Origin: an uncultured Clostridia bacterium
GTDB taxonomy: Bacteria; Bacillota; Clostridia; TANB77; CAG-508
Length of the DNA: 7,607 nt
Assembly: GCA_944386375.1 (NCBI GenBank)
Contig: CALXAW010000064.1
Location: 1 to 7,607 of the forward strand
Direction: 5' to 3'
Shown here piece by piece: positions 1 to 5,633 of the stretch. How positions within the stretch are numbered: position 1 is the stretch's first letter; each line of letters begins with the position of its first letter. A program made the position numbers and the translations under genes. The notes under the pieces were generated by a model, which saw only the letters and a program-made list of their open reading frames with translations, searched no databases and was not told the origin of the DNA.

Positions 1-477
1 AATACATTAAATCACAAAACTATTGGTTCATATATTCAATATTTATGTAATGCTTTTTTATTTTATAAAGTAAAACGTTATGATATACAAGGAAAACGTT
101 ATTTAGAATCATTAGATAAATATTATTTAGTTGATCAAACATTTAAATATGCTAAATTAGGAATTAAAAATATGAATTATGGAAGAAGTTATGAAAACAT
201 AGTAGCTATTGAATTATTAAGACGTGGCTATGACATTTATGTCGGAGAATTGTATAATACAGAAATTGACTTTGTAGCTATGAAAAGAAATGAAAAAATT
301 TATATACAAGTTTCTGATAATATAGAAGATGAAAAAACATTTAATCGTGAAGTCAATTCATTATTAAAAATTAAAGATGCATATCCAAAAGTACTTATTG
401 CCAAAACAAAACATGATAATTATTTATATGAAGGAATACAAATATATGATATTGCGAGATGGCTAATGGAAAAATAG
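1..477 (+). CDS. ATPase of the AAA/DUF4143 family, C-terminal fragment (5' end outside the window)
   Basis: The frame is open from base 1 with no stop before TAG at 475-477, giving 158 residues; the ATG at 172 is only an internal Met. The visible part resembles the DUF4143 C-terminal domain of bacterial AAA-type ATPases: 'YYLVDQTFKYAKLG' near residues 41-54, then 'GRSYENIVAIELLRRGYDIYVG' and 'TEIDFVA' (about 87-93), followed by 'IYIQVS' and an RE pair near 116-117. This is a PD-(D/E)XK-like fold in which the usual catalytic E-x-K strand reads Q-V-S, a common state in this family, so nuclease activity is doubtful. The Walker motifs would lie in the missing N-terminal half. The cellular role of these ATPases is poorly known. 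A terminator follows directly, so the gene is probably transcriptionally separate from what lies downstream. Family assignment is fairly sure; function is not. Confidence 0.8.
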   Translation, partial: NTLNHKTIGSYIQYLCNAFLFYKVKRYDIQGKRYLESLDKYYLVDQTFKYAKLGIKNMNYGRSYENIVAIELLRRGYDIYVGELYNTEIDFVAMKRNEKIYIQVSDNIEDEKTFNREVNSLLKIKDAYPKVLIAKTKHDNYLYEGIQIYDIARWLMEK

Positions 478-496
478 TAATTTATCTAATACAAAT

Positions 497-527
497 AAAA
501 TAGCAGAAATTCTGCTATTTTTGCTTT
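497..527 (+). terminator. Rho-independent terminator after the DUF4143 ATPase
   Basis: A perfect 10-bp stem pairs AAAATAGCAG (497-506) with CTGCTATTTT (512-521) around a 5-base loop, whose outer A and T can also pair. It is followed by a T-rich tail broken by GC (to about 529). It lies 20 bases after the stop codon of the upstream gene. Because the left arm starts with A's, it could also work weakly in the other direction, but no minus-strand gene needs it. Confidence 0.8.
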
Positions 528-1021
528 TCTCTAATTTTAACAATCTTGTTAAAAAAACAGGAAAGGTATTATTGACTAAGGATTTAGAGATTGTTATAAT
601 AGATATGACGAAAATGAAGAAATATAAAACAGAAAACAAAGAATTAGAGAACTGGTTAAAATTCATACAAGATCCAAATAAGTTAGGGGGAGATATTTTG
701 GATAAGAATGAAGCAATAAAAGAGGCGAAAAAGGTATATGACGAATTAATGGCAGACGAACATGAAAGAACACTAATAAAATTAAGAGAAAAATACATAA
801 GAGATTATAACACAATAAAAGAAGATGGGTATAACAATGGATATAATTATGGTAGGGATGCTGGACTAACTCAAGGATTGACCCAAGGAAAAGAGCTTGG
901 AGCGAAAACAGAAAAATTAGAAATAGCCAAAAAAATGCTAAAAGAAAATGTAGATGTAGACTTTATTGTAAAAATGACAGGCTTAAGTAAGGAAAAGTTA
1001 GAAAAGCTAAAAGATAAATAG
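521..1021 (+). pseudogene. 5'-truncated Rpn/PD-(D/E)XK nuclease family transposase-like protein
   Basis: This frame encodes only the C-terminal region of the Rpn/PDDEXK_2 transposase-like family, whose members are usually about 280-310 residues. Recognisable pieces are 'LTKDLEIVIIDMTKMKKY' (about 18-35), matching the end of the nuclease domain, 'LENWLKFIQDP' (42-52), 'EAIKEAKKVYDEL' (64-76), a Gly-rich coiled stretch with G every four residues (103-127), and a final helical module 'EIAKKMLKENVDVDFIVKMTGLSKEKLEKL'. The N-terminal catalytic D...E-x-Q part is missing: the preceding bases belong to the ATPase gene and its terminator. The nominal TTG at 521 sits in the terminator tail with no ribosome binding site, and the frame is open back to 467 without an ATG. 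I therefore read it as a broken remnant. A shorter product from TTG 698 remains possible (separate entry). Confidence 0.7.
698..1021 (+). CDS. Possible internal, C-terminal-only product of the Rpn-like remnant
   Basis: Inside the remnant, AGGGGGAG (685-692) is followed after 5 bases by an in-frame TTG at 698. This would give a 107-residue protein starting 'MDKNEAIKEAKKVYDEL' and carrying the Gly-repeat stretch and the C-terminal helical module. This is the only well-placed Shine-Dalgarno/start pair I found in the frame; the ATGs at 605, 614 and 749 lack good sites. Rpn proteins in other bacteria are known to have small in-frame products from internal starts that counter the full-length toxin, so a stand-alone product is conceivable. 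Against this, the Gly-Gly codons of a conserved 'LGGDIL' stretch create the purine run by themselves, TTG is a weak start, and no promoter is evident. No function is claimed. Confidence 0.3.
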   Translation: MDKNEAIKEAKKVYDELMADEHERTLIKLREKYIRDYNTIKEDGYNNGYNYGRDAGLTQGLTQGKELGAKTEKLEIAKKMLKENVDVDFIVKMTGLSKEKLEKLKDK

Positions 1022-1083
1022 TGTCATGAAGACATAGTTGGTACAATATCATCCAAATTAGGGATAAATAATAGACAACAGTA

Positions 1084-1111
1084 TTGTAAAAAATATAATT
1101 TGCTATATAAT
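1084..1111 (+). promoter_or_regulatory. Candidate sigma-A type promoter for galE
   Basis: TTGTAA (1084-1089) and TATAAT (1106-1111) are separated by 16 bases. The -10 is a perfect consensus match. The expected start near 1118 would give a leader of about 30 bases containing the galE ribosome binding site AAAGGA (1132-1137). A second TATAAT at 1094-1099 has no good -35. In such AT-rich DNA, chance matches are common, so this is moderate evidence. Confidence 0.45.
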
Positions 1112-1147
1112 AAGCAAGAAGAATAAATATGAAAGGAAAATGAAATA

Positions 1148-2158
1148 ATGGCAATATTAGTAACAGGTGGAACCGGATATATAGGGAGCCATACAGTAAT
1201 AGAATTACTAAATAATGGAGAAGAGATAGTAATAGTAGATAATTTAGTAAACAGTAAAAAAACAAATTTGGATAGAATTAAAAAAATAACAAATAAAATG
1301 CCTAAATTCTATAAAGTAGACATACTAAACGAAAAAGAGCTAGAAAAAGTTTTTAAAGAAAATAAAATAGACAAAGTAATACATTTTGCAGGATTAAAAG
1401 CAGTAGGAGAATCAGTAAAAAAACCGCTACTATATTATCAAAACAATGTTACAGGGACAATTACACTATTGAAAGTAATGGAAAAATACAATTGCAAAAA
1501 TATTGTATTTAGCTCATCAGCAACAGTATATGGAACTAAAACAATAGAATGTAAAGAAGAAATGGGGAGAGGAGAAACGACAAACCCATATGGAACAGCA
1601 AAAGCAATTGTAGAAAAAATATTAGAAGACATATATAAATCAGACAATACTTGGAATATAGCAATATTAAGATATTTTAACCCAATAGGAGCGCACGAAA
1701 GTGGTCTTATAGGGGAAGAACCAAATGGAATTCCTAATAATCTAATGCCATATATACAAAAAGTAGCTGCAAAAGAATTGCCAGAACTTTCAGTGTTCGG
1801 AAATGACTATGATACAATAGATGGAACAGGAGTAAGAGACTATATTCATGTAGTAGACTTAGCAAAAGGACATGTAAAAGCAATAGAAAAATTAAATAAC
1901 AGCAATGGAGGAATATATACATACAACCTAGGAACAGGAAACGGATACAGTGTATTACAAATAATAAAAGCATTTGAAAAAGTAAATGGAATACAAATAC
2001 CATATAAAATAGTAGAAAGAAGACCAGGAGATTTAGCAAAATATTATGCAAATGTAAGTAAAGCAAGAGAGGAATTGGGTTGGGTAGCAACCAAAAATAT
2101 AGAAGACATGTGCAAAGACACATGGAGATATGTGCAAAATGAGTTAAATGGGAAATAG
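1148..2158 (+). CDS. galE: UDP-glucose 4-epimerase
   Basis: This cytosolic NAD-dependent enzyme interconverts UDP-glucose and UDP-galactose, supplying galactose units for surface polysaccharides. The 336-residue product has the normal family length. It is an extended short-chain dehydrogenase: the NAD loop 'GGTGYIGSH' at 7-15, 'HFAGLKAVGES' near 79-89, catalytic 'SSSATVYG' (122-129) and the YxxxK pair Y148/K152 in 'NPYGTAK', then 'RYFNPIGAH' (175-183), 'VRDYIHVVDLAKGH' (229-242) and 'RRPGD' (291-295), all typical of GalE. The ATG at 1148 is preceded by AAAGGA (1132-1137); an ATG at 1140 in another frame meets a stop after two codons. A candidate promoter lies upstream and a strong hairpin downstream, so it looks like a single-gene unit beside the polysaccharide operon. 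Asp codons are mostly GAC (9 of 14). Confidence 0.96.
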   Translation: MAILVTGGTGYIGSHTVIELLNNGEEIVIVDNLVNSKKTNLDRIKKITNKMPKFYKVDILNEKELEKVFKENKIDKVIHFAGLKAVGESVKKPLLYYQNNVTGTITLLKVMEKYNCKNIVFSSSATVYGTKTIECKEEMGRGETTNPYGTAKAIVEKILEDIYKSDNTWNIAILRYFNPIGAHESGLIGEEPNGIPNNLMPYIQKVAAKELPELSVFGNDYDTIDGTGVRDYIHVVDLAKGHVKAIEKLNNSNGGIYTYNLGTGNGYSVLQIIKAFEKVNGIQIPYKIVERRPGDLAKYYANVSKAREELGWVATKNIEDMCKDTWRYVQNELNGK

Positions 2159-2163
2159 CTTGT

Positions 2164-2203
2164 AAAGTAGAAAGACCATCAATTTTGATGGCCTTTCTAC
2201 TTT
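2164..2203 (+). terminator. Long hairpin terminator after galE
   Basis: An 11-bp arm AAAGTAGAAAG (2164-2174) pairs with CTTTCTACTTT (2193-2203). After one A-C mismatch the stem continues with CCATCA/TGATGG, closing on a 4-base ATTT loop (2182-2185). It starts 5 bases after the galE stop. There is no long T tail beyond the stem: the T run is within the right arm, then AATAAT follows. It could act in both directions. It separates galE from the operon promoter at 2272. Confidence 0.75.
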
Positions 2204-2271
2204 AATAATCCTATAAAAAAACAGAATAAAAAAATGAATATGAGCCTAAGGTCAAAAATTGTAAAAAAAAC

Positions 2272-2300
2272 TTGATTAATGTATATAAAAATGTTACAAT
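2272..2300 (+). promoter_or_regulatory. Sigma-A type promoter of the polysaccharide operon, apparently giving a leaderless transcript
   Basis: TTGATT (2272-2277) and TACAAT (2295-2300) are separated by exactly 17 bases; each hexamer is close to consensus. The expected transcription start is 6-8 bases after the -10, at 2306-2308, and the ATG of the VanZ-like gene is at 2307-2309. No Shine-Dalgarno sequence lies between the -10 and the ATG (only AAATTT). The site follows the galE terminator, which fits a new transcription unit. Confidence 0.65.
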
Positions 2301-2306
2301 AAATTT

Positions 2307-2819
2307 ATGAGATTAAAAGAAAAACTAAGTAAAAAACAAATTATATATCTAATACTAATAGCAATATGGATGATAGCAATATTTATATTTTCAAACCAGC
2401 CAGGAACACAATCAGAAAACACAAGTGAAAGTGTAACAAGTAAAGTAATAAATATAGCATCTCAAATAATAAACATAGAGCAGAATACTAAAGAAAGCTT
2501 AATACAAATATTAGACCCAATAATACGAAAACTAGCACATTTTACAATATACTTAATAGGTGGCTTTTTAATAATGAACTTTGCAAATACATATAAAGCA
2601 AAAGAAACTACAAAAATAGCTTATAGTATAATAGCAGGAATGATATATGCAGGAACAGACGAACTACATCAATATTTTATAGAAGGAAGAAGTTGCCTAA
2701 TAACAGATGTATTTATAGACACATTAGGAGTAGCAACAGGAGTATACATATTTTTATTAATGTTTACAATTTATAAAAAAATAAAAAACAAGGGGATAAA
2801 GTTGGATAACAACAACTAA
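2307..2819 (+). CDS. VanZ-like family membrane protein
   Basis: A small integral membrane protein of 170 residues in the VanZ-like family, named after the teicoplanin-resistance protein VanZ; the biochemical activity is unknown. Probable membrane segments are at 12-29, 78-93, 103-117 and 136-157, after a basic N-terminus (MRLKEKLSKK). Family motifs are 'IFIFSNQPGTQS' (25-36), 'RKLAHF' (74-79), 'TDELHQYFIEGR' (117-128) and 'DVFIDTLG' (134-141), with the conserved polar residues present. The ATG at 2307 is favoured because the basic N-terminus and first helix fit the family; the next Met is inside the helix. It has no ribosome binding site and sits on the predicted transcription start. It heads the polysaccharide operon, 34 bases before the sugar transferase. 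VanZ-like genes occur in other cell-surface loci, but a specific role here is unproven. Confidence 0.87.
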   Translation: MRLKEKLSKKQIIYLILIAIWMIAIFIFSNQPGTQSENTSESVTSKVINIASQIINIEQNTKESLIQILDPIIRKLAHFTIYLIGGFLIMNFANTYKAKETTKIAYSIIAGMIYAGTDELHQYFIEGRSCLITDVFIDTLGVATGVYIFLLMFTIYKKIKNKGIKLDNNN

Positions 2820-2853
2820 ATTTCTACCTTTTAGGGGAAAGGATGGAAATAAA

Positions 2854-3606
2854 ATGAATATTAGCGTTACAGAAAATATAATGGTAGACGCTACTAATAC
2901 TATGGAACAAACAAGACCTGTAGAAAAAGTAACAACAATGGACTTAATAAACATAGGGGAAAATGTACATAAAAATAAAATAATTGACCAACTATCAAAA
3001 ATAACAAAAAGAACAGTAGATATCCTTGGTGGAATAGCAGGGGTAGTGCTTTTAGTGCCTATGACAATAGTATTATACATAGTAAAACTAGTAACCAAGG
3101 AAAAAGGCCCATTATTTTATTCACAACAAAGAATAGGAAAAGATGGAAAACTATTCAAAATGTACAAATATAGGTCAATGGTAATAAACGCAGACGAAAT
3201 ACTAAAAAAACACCTAGAAGAAAACGAAGAAGCAAGAAAAGAATATAAAAAACATAAAAAACTAAAAAATGACCCAAGAATAACAAAACTAGGAAACTTT
3301 ATAAGAAAAACAAGTATAGACGAATTTCCACAATTTATAAATGTACTAAAAGGAGAAATGAGTTTAGTAGGTCCACGTCCATATTTGCCAAGAGAAAAAG
3401 AAGAAATGGGTAAATACTATAAATACATAACAAAATGTAAGCCAGGATTAACAGGCTATTGGCAGGTAAATGGAAGAAGTGCAGTAACATTTAATGATAG
3501 ATTAGACATGGACTTTAAATATTACAACAAAAAAAGCCTAAAAACAGACTTAAAATTATTAAAGAAAACAGTGCAAAAAGTACTAGTAAAAGAAGGAGCA
3601 ATTTAA
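2854..3606 (+). CDS. Initiating membrane sugar-phosphate transferase (undecaprenyl-phosphate sugar phosphotransferase)
   Basis: This enzyme would start polysaccharide synthesis by moving a sugar-1-phosphate from a UDP-sugar onto undecaprenyl phosphate at the inner face of the membrane. The 250-residue product is the short, monotopic type of the bacterial sugar transferase family. A hydrophilic N-terminal stretch (1-45) is followed by 'KRTVDILGG' and a membrane helix (about 57-79), 'GPLFYSQQRIGKDGK' (85-99), 'FKMYKYRSM' (101-109), 'NDPRITKLGNFIRKTSIDEFPQ' with the catalytic Asp-Glu pair D156/E157, 'GEMSLVGPRP' (167-176) and 'PGLTGYWQVNGRS' (197-209). The ATG at 2854 follows AAAGGA (2838-2843), which could pair with CCTTT at 2827-2831. 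The sugar is not fixed by sequence. The C-terminus resembles RfbP/WbaP-type enzymes and galE is nearby, so galactose-1-phosphate is a reasonable guess; glucose or an N-acetylated sugar is also possible. Asp codons: 9 of 12 GAC. Confidence 0.93.
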   Translation: MNISVTENIMVDATNTMEQTRPVEKVTTMDLINIGENVHKNKIIDQLSKITKRTVDILGGIAGVVLLVPMTIVLYIVKLVTKEKGPLFYSQQRIGKDGKLFKMYKYRSMVINADEILKKHLEENEEARKEYKKHKKLKNDPRITKLGNFIRKTSIDEFPQFINVLKGEMSLVGPRPYLPREKEEMGKYYKYITKCKPGLTGYWQVNGRSAVTFNDRLDMDFKYYNKKSLKTDLKLLKKTVQKVLVKEGAI

Positions 3607-3607
3607 A

Positions 3608-4657
3608 ATGAAAGAAAAAGTAGAATTACAAGGAAAAACAATATTTATTACAGGAGCAGCAGGTTTTATAGGATCAAACCTAGCAAAAAAAATATTAAAT
3701 GAAGTGAAAGACATAAAAGTAATAGGACTAGACAATATGAACGACTATTACGATGTAAAAATAAAAGAAGAAAGACTAAACGAATTACAAAAACACAATA
3801 ACTTTACATTTATAAAAGGAAATTTAGCAGACAAAGAATTGGTGATGGACATATTTAAAAAATATACTCCACAAATAGTTGTAAATTTAGCAGCACAAGC
3901 AGGAGTAAGATATAGTATAAAAAACCCAGATGCATATGTAGAATCAAATTTAATAGGATTTTTTAATTTATTAGAAGGATGCAGGAATTATCCAGTAGAA
4001 CACTTAGTTTATGCATCAAGTTCGTCAGTATATGGTTCAAACAAAAAAGTACCATATTCAACAGATGACAAAGTAGATAATCCTGTATCTCTTTATGCTG
4101 CAACAAAGAAATCAAATGAATTGATGGCACATAGCTATTCAAAACTATATAACATACCATCAACAGGATTACGTTTCTTTACAGTATATGGACCTGCAGG
4201 AAGACCTGATATGGCATATTTTGGCTTTACAAACAAATTACGTGCAGGAGAAACAATAAAAATATTTAACTATGGTAATTGCAAAAGAGATTTTACATAT
4301 ATAGACGATATTGTAGAAGGAGTAGTAAGAGTAATGCAAAAAGCTCCAGCAAAGCAAAATGGAGAAGATGGATTACCAATACCACCATATGCAATATACA
4401 ATATAGGAAATAACCACCCAGAAAACTTGTTAGACTTTGTAAATATTTTACAAGAAGAACTAATAAGAGCAGGAGTATTACCAGAAGACTATGACTTTGA
4501 AGCACACAAAGAATTAGTACCAATGCAACCAGGGGATGTACCAGTTACATATGCAGATACAACACCATTAGAAGAAGAATTTGGATTTAAGCCAAGTACA
4601 CCATTACGTGAAGGATTAAGAAAATTTGCAGAATGGTATAAAAAATTCTATATGTAA
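3608..4657 (+). CDS. UDP-glucuronate 4-epimerase (NAD-dependent epimerase)
   Basis: This enzyme probably converts UDP-glucuronate to UDP-galacturonate, an acidic building block for capsule. The 349-residue product is an extended SDR epimerase: 'GAAGFIGSN' (16-24), the signature 'LDNMNDYYDVKIKEERL' (41-57) typical of the UDP-glucuronate rather than UDP-glucose branch, 'NLAAQAGVRYSIKNPDAYVESN' (93-114), catalytic 'SSSSVYG' (137-143), YxxxK Y163/K167, 'RFFTVYGPAGRPDMA' (189-203), 'KRDFTYIDDIVEG' (226-238) and 'PGDVPVTYAD' (308-317). It starts one base after the transferase stop, and its ribosome site AAGGAG (3593-3598) lies within the upstream gene's last codons, so the two are co-translated. 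UDP-glucuronate itself needs a UDP-glucose dehydrogenase, not seen here. A related uronate or pentose epimerase cannot be excluded. Confidence 0.9.
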   Translation: MKEKVELQGKTIFITGAAGFIGSNLAKKILNEVKDIKVIGLDNMNDYYDVKIKEERLNELQKHNNFTFIKGNLADKELVMDIFKKYTPQIVVNLAAQAGVRYSIKNPDAYVESNLIGFFNLLEGCRNYPVEHLVYASSSSVYGSNKKVPYSTDDKVDNPVSLYAATKKSNELMAHSYSKLYNIPSTGLRFFTVYGPAGRPDMAYFGFTNKLRAGETIKIFNYGNCKRDFTYIDDIVEGVVRVMQKAPAKQNGEDGLPIPPYAIYNIGNNHPENLLDFVNILQEELIRAGVLPEDYDFEAHKELVPMQPGDVPVTYADTTPLEEEFGFKPSTPLREGLRKFAEWYKKFYM

Positions 4658-4671
4658 AATAGGAGATTTAT

Positions 4672-5136
4672 ATGAAAAAGAAAAACAGAAAACCAAGGCT
4701 ATGCTTAGTATCAAGTAGCGGAGGACATTGGGAACAACTACAAAAGCTTCAACCATTAATAGATAAATATGATGGATTTTATGTAACAGAAAAAACACAA
4801 TTTGAAGCAAAAGCAAAATACTTTATGAAACAAACAGACTTAAAAGATAAATTAATGATATTTAAAATGATATATAATGCAATATATGCATTATATATTT
4901 GGATAAAAGAAAGACCAGACTTTGTAATAACAACAGGAACAATAGTAGCATACCCATTTTATCTATTGGCAGTATTATGTCATAAAAAATTTGTATTTAT
5001 AGAAACATTTGGTAGAGCAAATATGCCAACTGTAGCAGGGAAGAAAATGGAAAAACATTCAGACCTATTTATAGTACAATGGGAAAGCCAAAAAAAATTC
5101 TATAAAAAAGCAATATATGGGGGGTGCTTATATTGA
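4672..5136 (+). CDS. Alg14-like glycosyltransferase subunit (PssD/Cps14F type)
   Basis: This is the membrane-anchoring, acceptor-side half of a two-protein glycosyltransferase, equivalent to Alg14 in eukaryotes and to PssD/Cps14F in bacterial polysaccharide loci. The 154 residues begin with a basic tail and 'LCLVSSSGGHWEQLQKL' (10-26), the Alg14 hallmark. A hydrophobic stretch follows (about 62-78), then 'PDFVITTGTIVAYPF' (82-96), 'FVFIETFGRANMPTVAGKKM' (107-126) and 'DLFIVQWESQKKFYKKAIYGG' (131-151), the usual C-terminal ending. The ATG at 4672 has AGGAG at 4661-4665. Its TGA stop overlaps the start of the Alg13-like partner in a TTGA arrangement, as expected for subunits made in equal amount. 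In the Cps14F/Cps14G system the pair adds beta-1,4-galactose to lipid-linked glucose; the same chemistry here is a guess supported only by the nearby galE. Confidence 0.92.
   Translation: MKKKNRKPRLCLVSSSGGHWEQLQKLQPLIDKYDGFYVTEKTQFEAKAKYFMKQTDLKDKLMIFKMIYNAIYALYIWIKERPDFVITTGTIVAYPFYLLAVLCHKKFVFIETFGRANMPTVAGKKMEKHSDLFIVQWESQKKFYKKAIYGGCLY
5120..5126 (+). promoter_or_regulatory. Ribosome binding site that fixes the Alg13-like start at TTG 5133
   Basis: GGGGGTG (5120-5126) differs from the anti-16S complement GGAGGTG at one position and lies 6 bases before TTG 5133. It covers the alternative upstream GTG at 5124, which would itself have no binding site. This favours TTG as the true start. 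Confidence 0.6.
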
Positions 5137-5633
5137 TATTTGTATGTGTAGGCTCACGAAATTACCCATTTAACAGATTATTTGAAAAACTAGACGAGCT
5201 ATGTGAAGAAGGTTTTATAAAAGACAAAATATTTGCACAAATAGGAACATCAACATATAAACCAAAACATTTTGAATATAAAGACTTTATATCACAAGAA
5301 GAATTTATGCAAAAAGTAGAACAAGCAGATTTAGTTATAAGCCATGGAGCATCAGGCTCAATAATGAAAGCATTAAATGCAGGAAAAAAGGTAATAGCAG
5401 TAACTAGGTTAGAAAAATATGGAGAACATATAAATGACCACCAAATACAAAATAACGAAGCATTTGCAAGTAATGGATATGTACTAGCTGTATATGAAAT
5501 GGACGAACTAAAAGATGCACTTCAAAAAATATATGACGGAACAGATAACCTAAAACCTTGGGAAAATAAAGACCCATTGGCAATAGTAAAAATGATAGAT
5601 AAATTTATACAAGAAAACTGGGAGCAAGAATAG
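5133..5633 (+). CDS. Alg13-like glycosyltransferase catalytic subunit (PssE/Cps14G type)
   Basis: This is the catalytic, nucleotide-sugar-binding half of the Alg14/Alg13-type enzyme, resembling the C-terminal domain of GT28 glycosyltransferases. I choose TTG 5133, not GTG 5124: the family starts with 'MIFVxVG', the protein then begins 'MIFVCVGSRNYPFNRL', the Shine-Dalgarno is correctly spaced, and the start forms a TTGA overlap with the upstream stop. The product is then 166 residues. Motifs are 'ADLVISHGASGSI' (65-77), where the usual HGG or HGGxG loop has Ala for the second Gly, and 'YGEHINDHQ' (96-104), the donor-binding region. A Trp-rich acidic end follows (ENWEQE). The donor sugar is not readable from sequence; UDP-galactose is suggested by the family and by galE. 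The next gene starts directly after the TAG stop. Asp codons: 7 of 11 GAC. Confidence 0.9.
   Translation: MIFVCVGSRNYPFNRLFEKLDELCEEGFIKDKIFAQIGTSTYKPKHFEYKDFISQEEFMQKVEQADLVISHGASGSIMKALNAGKKVIAVTRLEKYGEHINDHQIQNNEAFASNGYVLAVYEMDELKDALQKIYDGTDNLKPWENKDPLAIVKMIDKFIQENWEQE

Noticed and set aside
172..477. ATG 172 as start of a complete 101-residue protein
   Set aside because: The frame is open back to base 1 and the translated bases 1-171 continue the DUF4143 domain; the Met is internal and no ribosome binding site precedes it.
463..798. Minus-strand open frame overlapping the ATPase end and the Rpn remnant
   Set aside because: Hydrophobic, low-complexity translation expected from the antisense of an AT-rich gene; no binding site and no recognisable family. 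The + strand frame has clear family motifs.
1022..1034. Short inverted repeat TGTC...GACA after the Rpn remnant
   Set aside because: Only a 4-bp stem with no T run; too small to call a terminator or operator.
1734..2123. Leu-rich minus-strand open frame within galE
   Set aside because: It is the antisense of a fully conserved GalE; runs of Leu arise from the ATA/AAG-rich codons. The same holds for the minus-strand frames at 2757-3098, 4293-4523 and 6592-7123.
5124..5633. GTG 5124 as start of the Alg13-like gene
   Set aside because: The codon overlaps the Shine-Dalgarno run, has no binding site of its own and adds three residues absent from the family N-terminus; TTG 5133 fits better.
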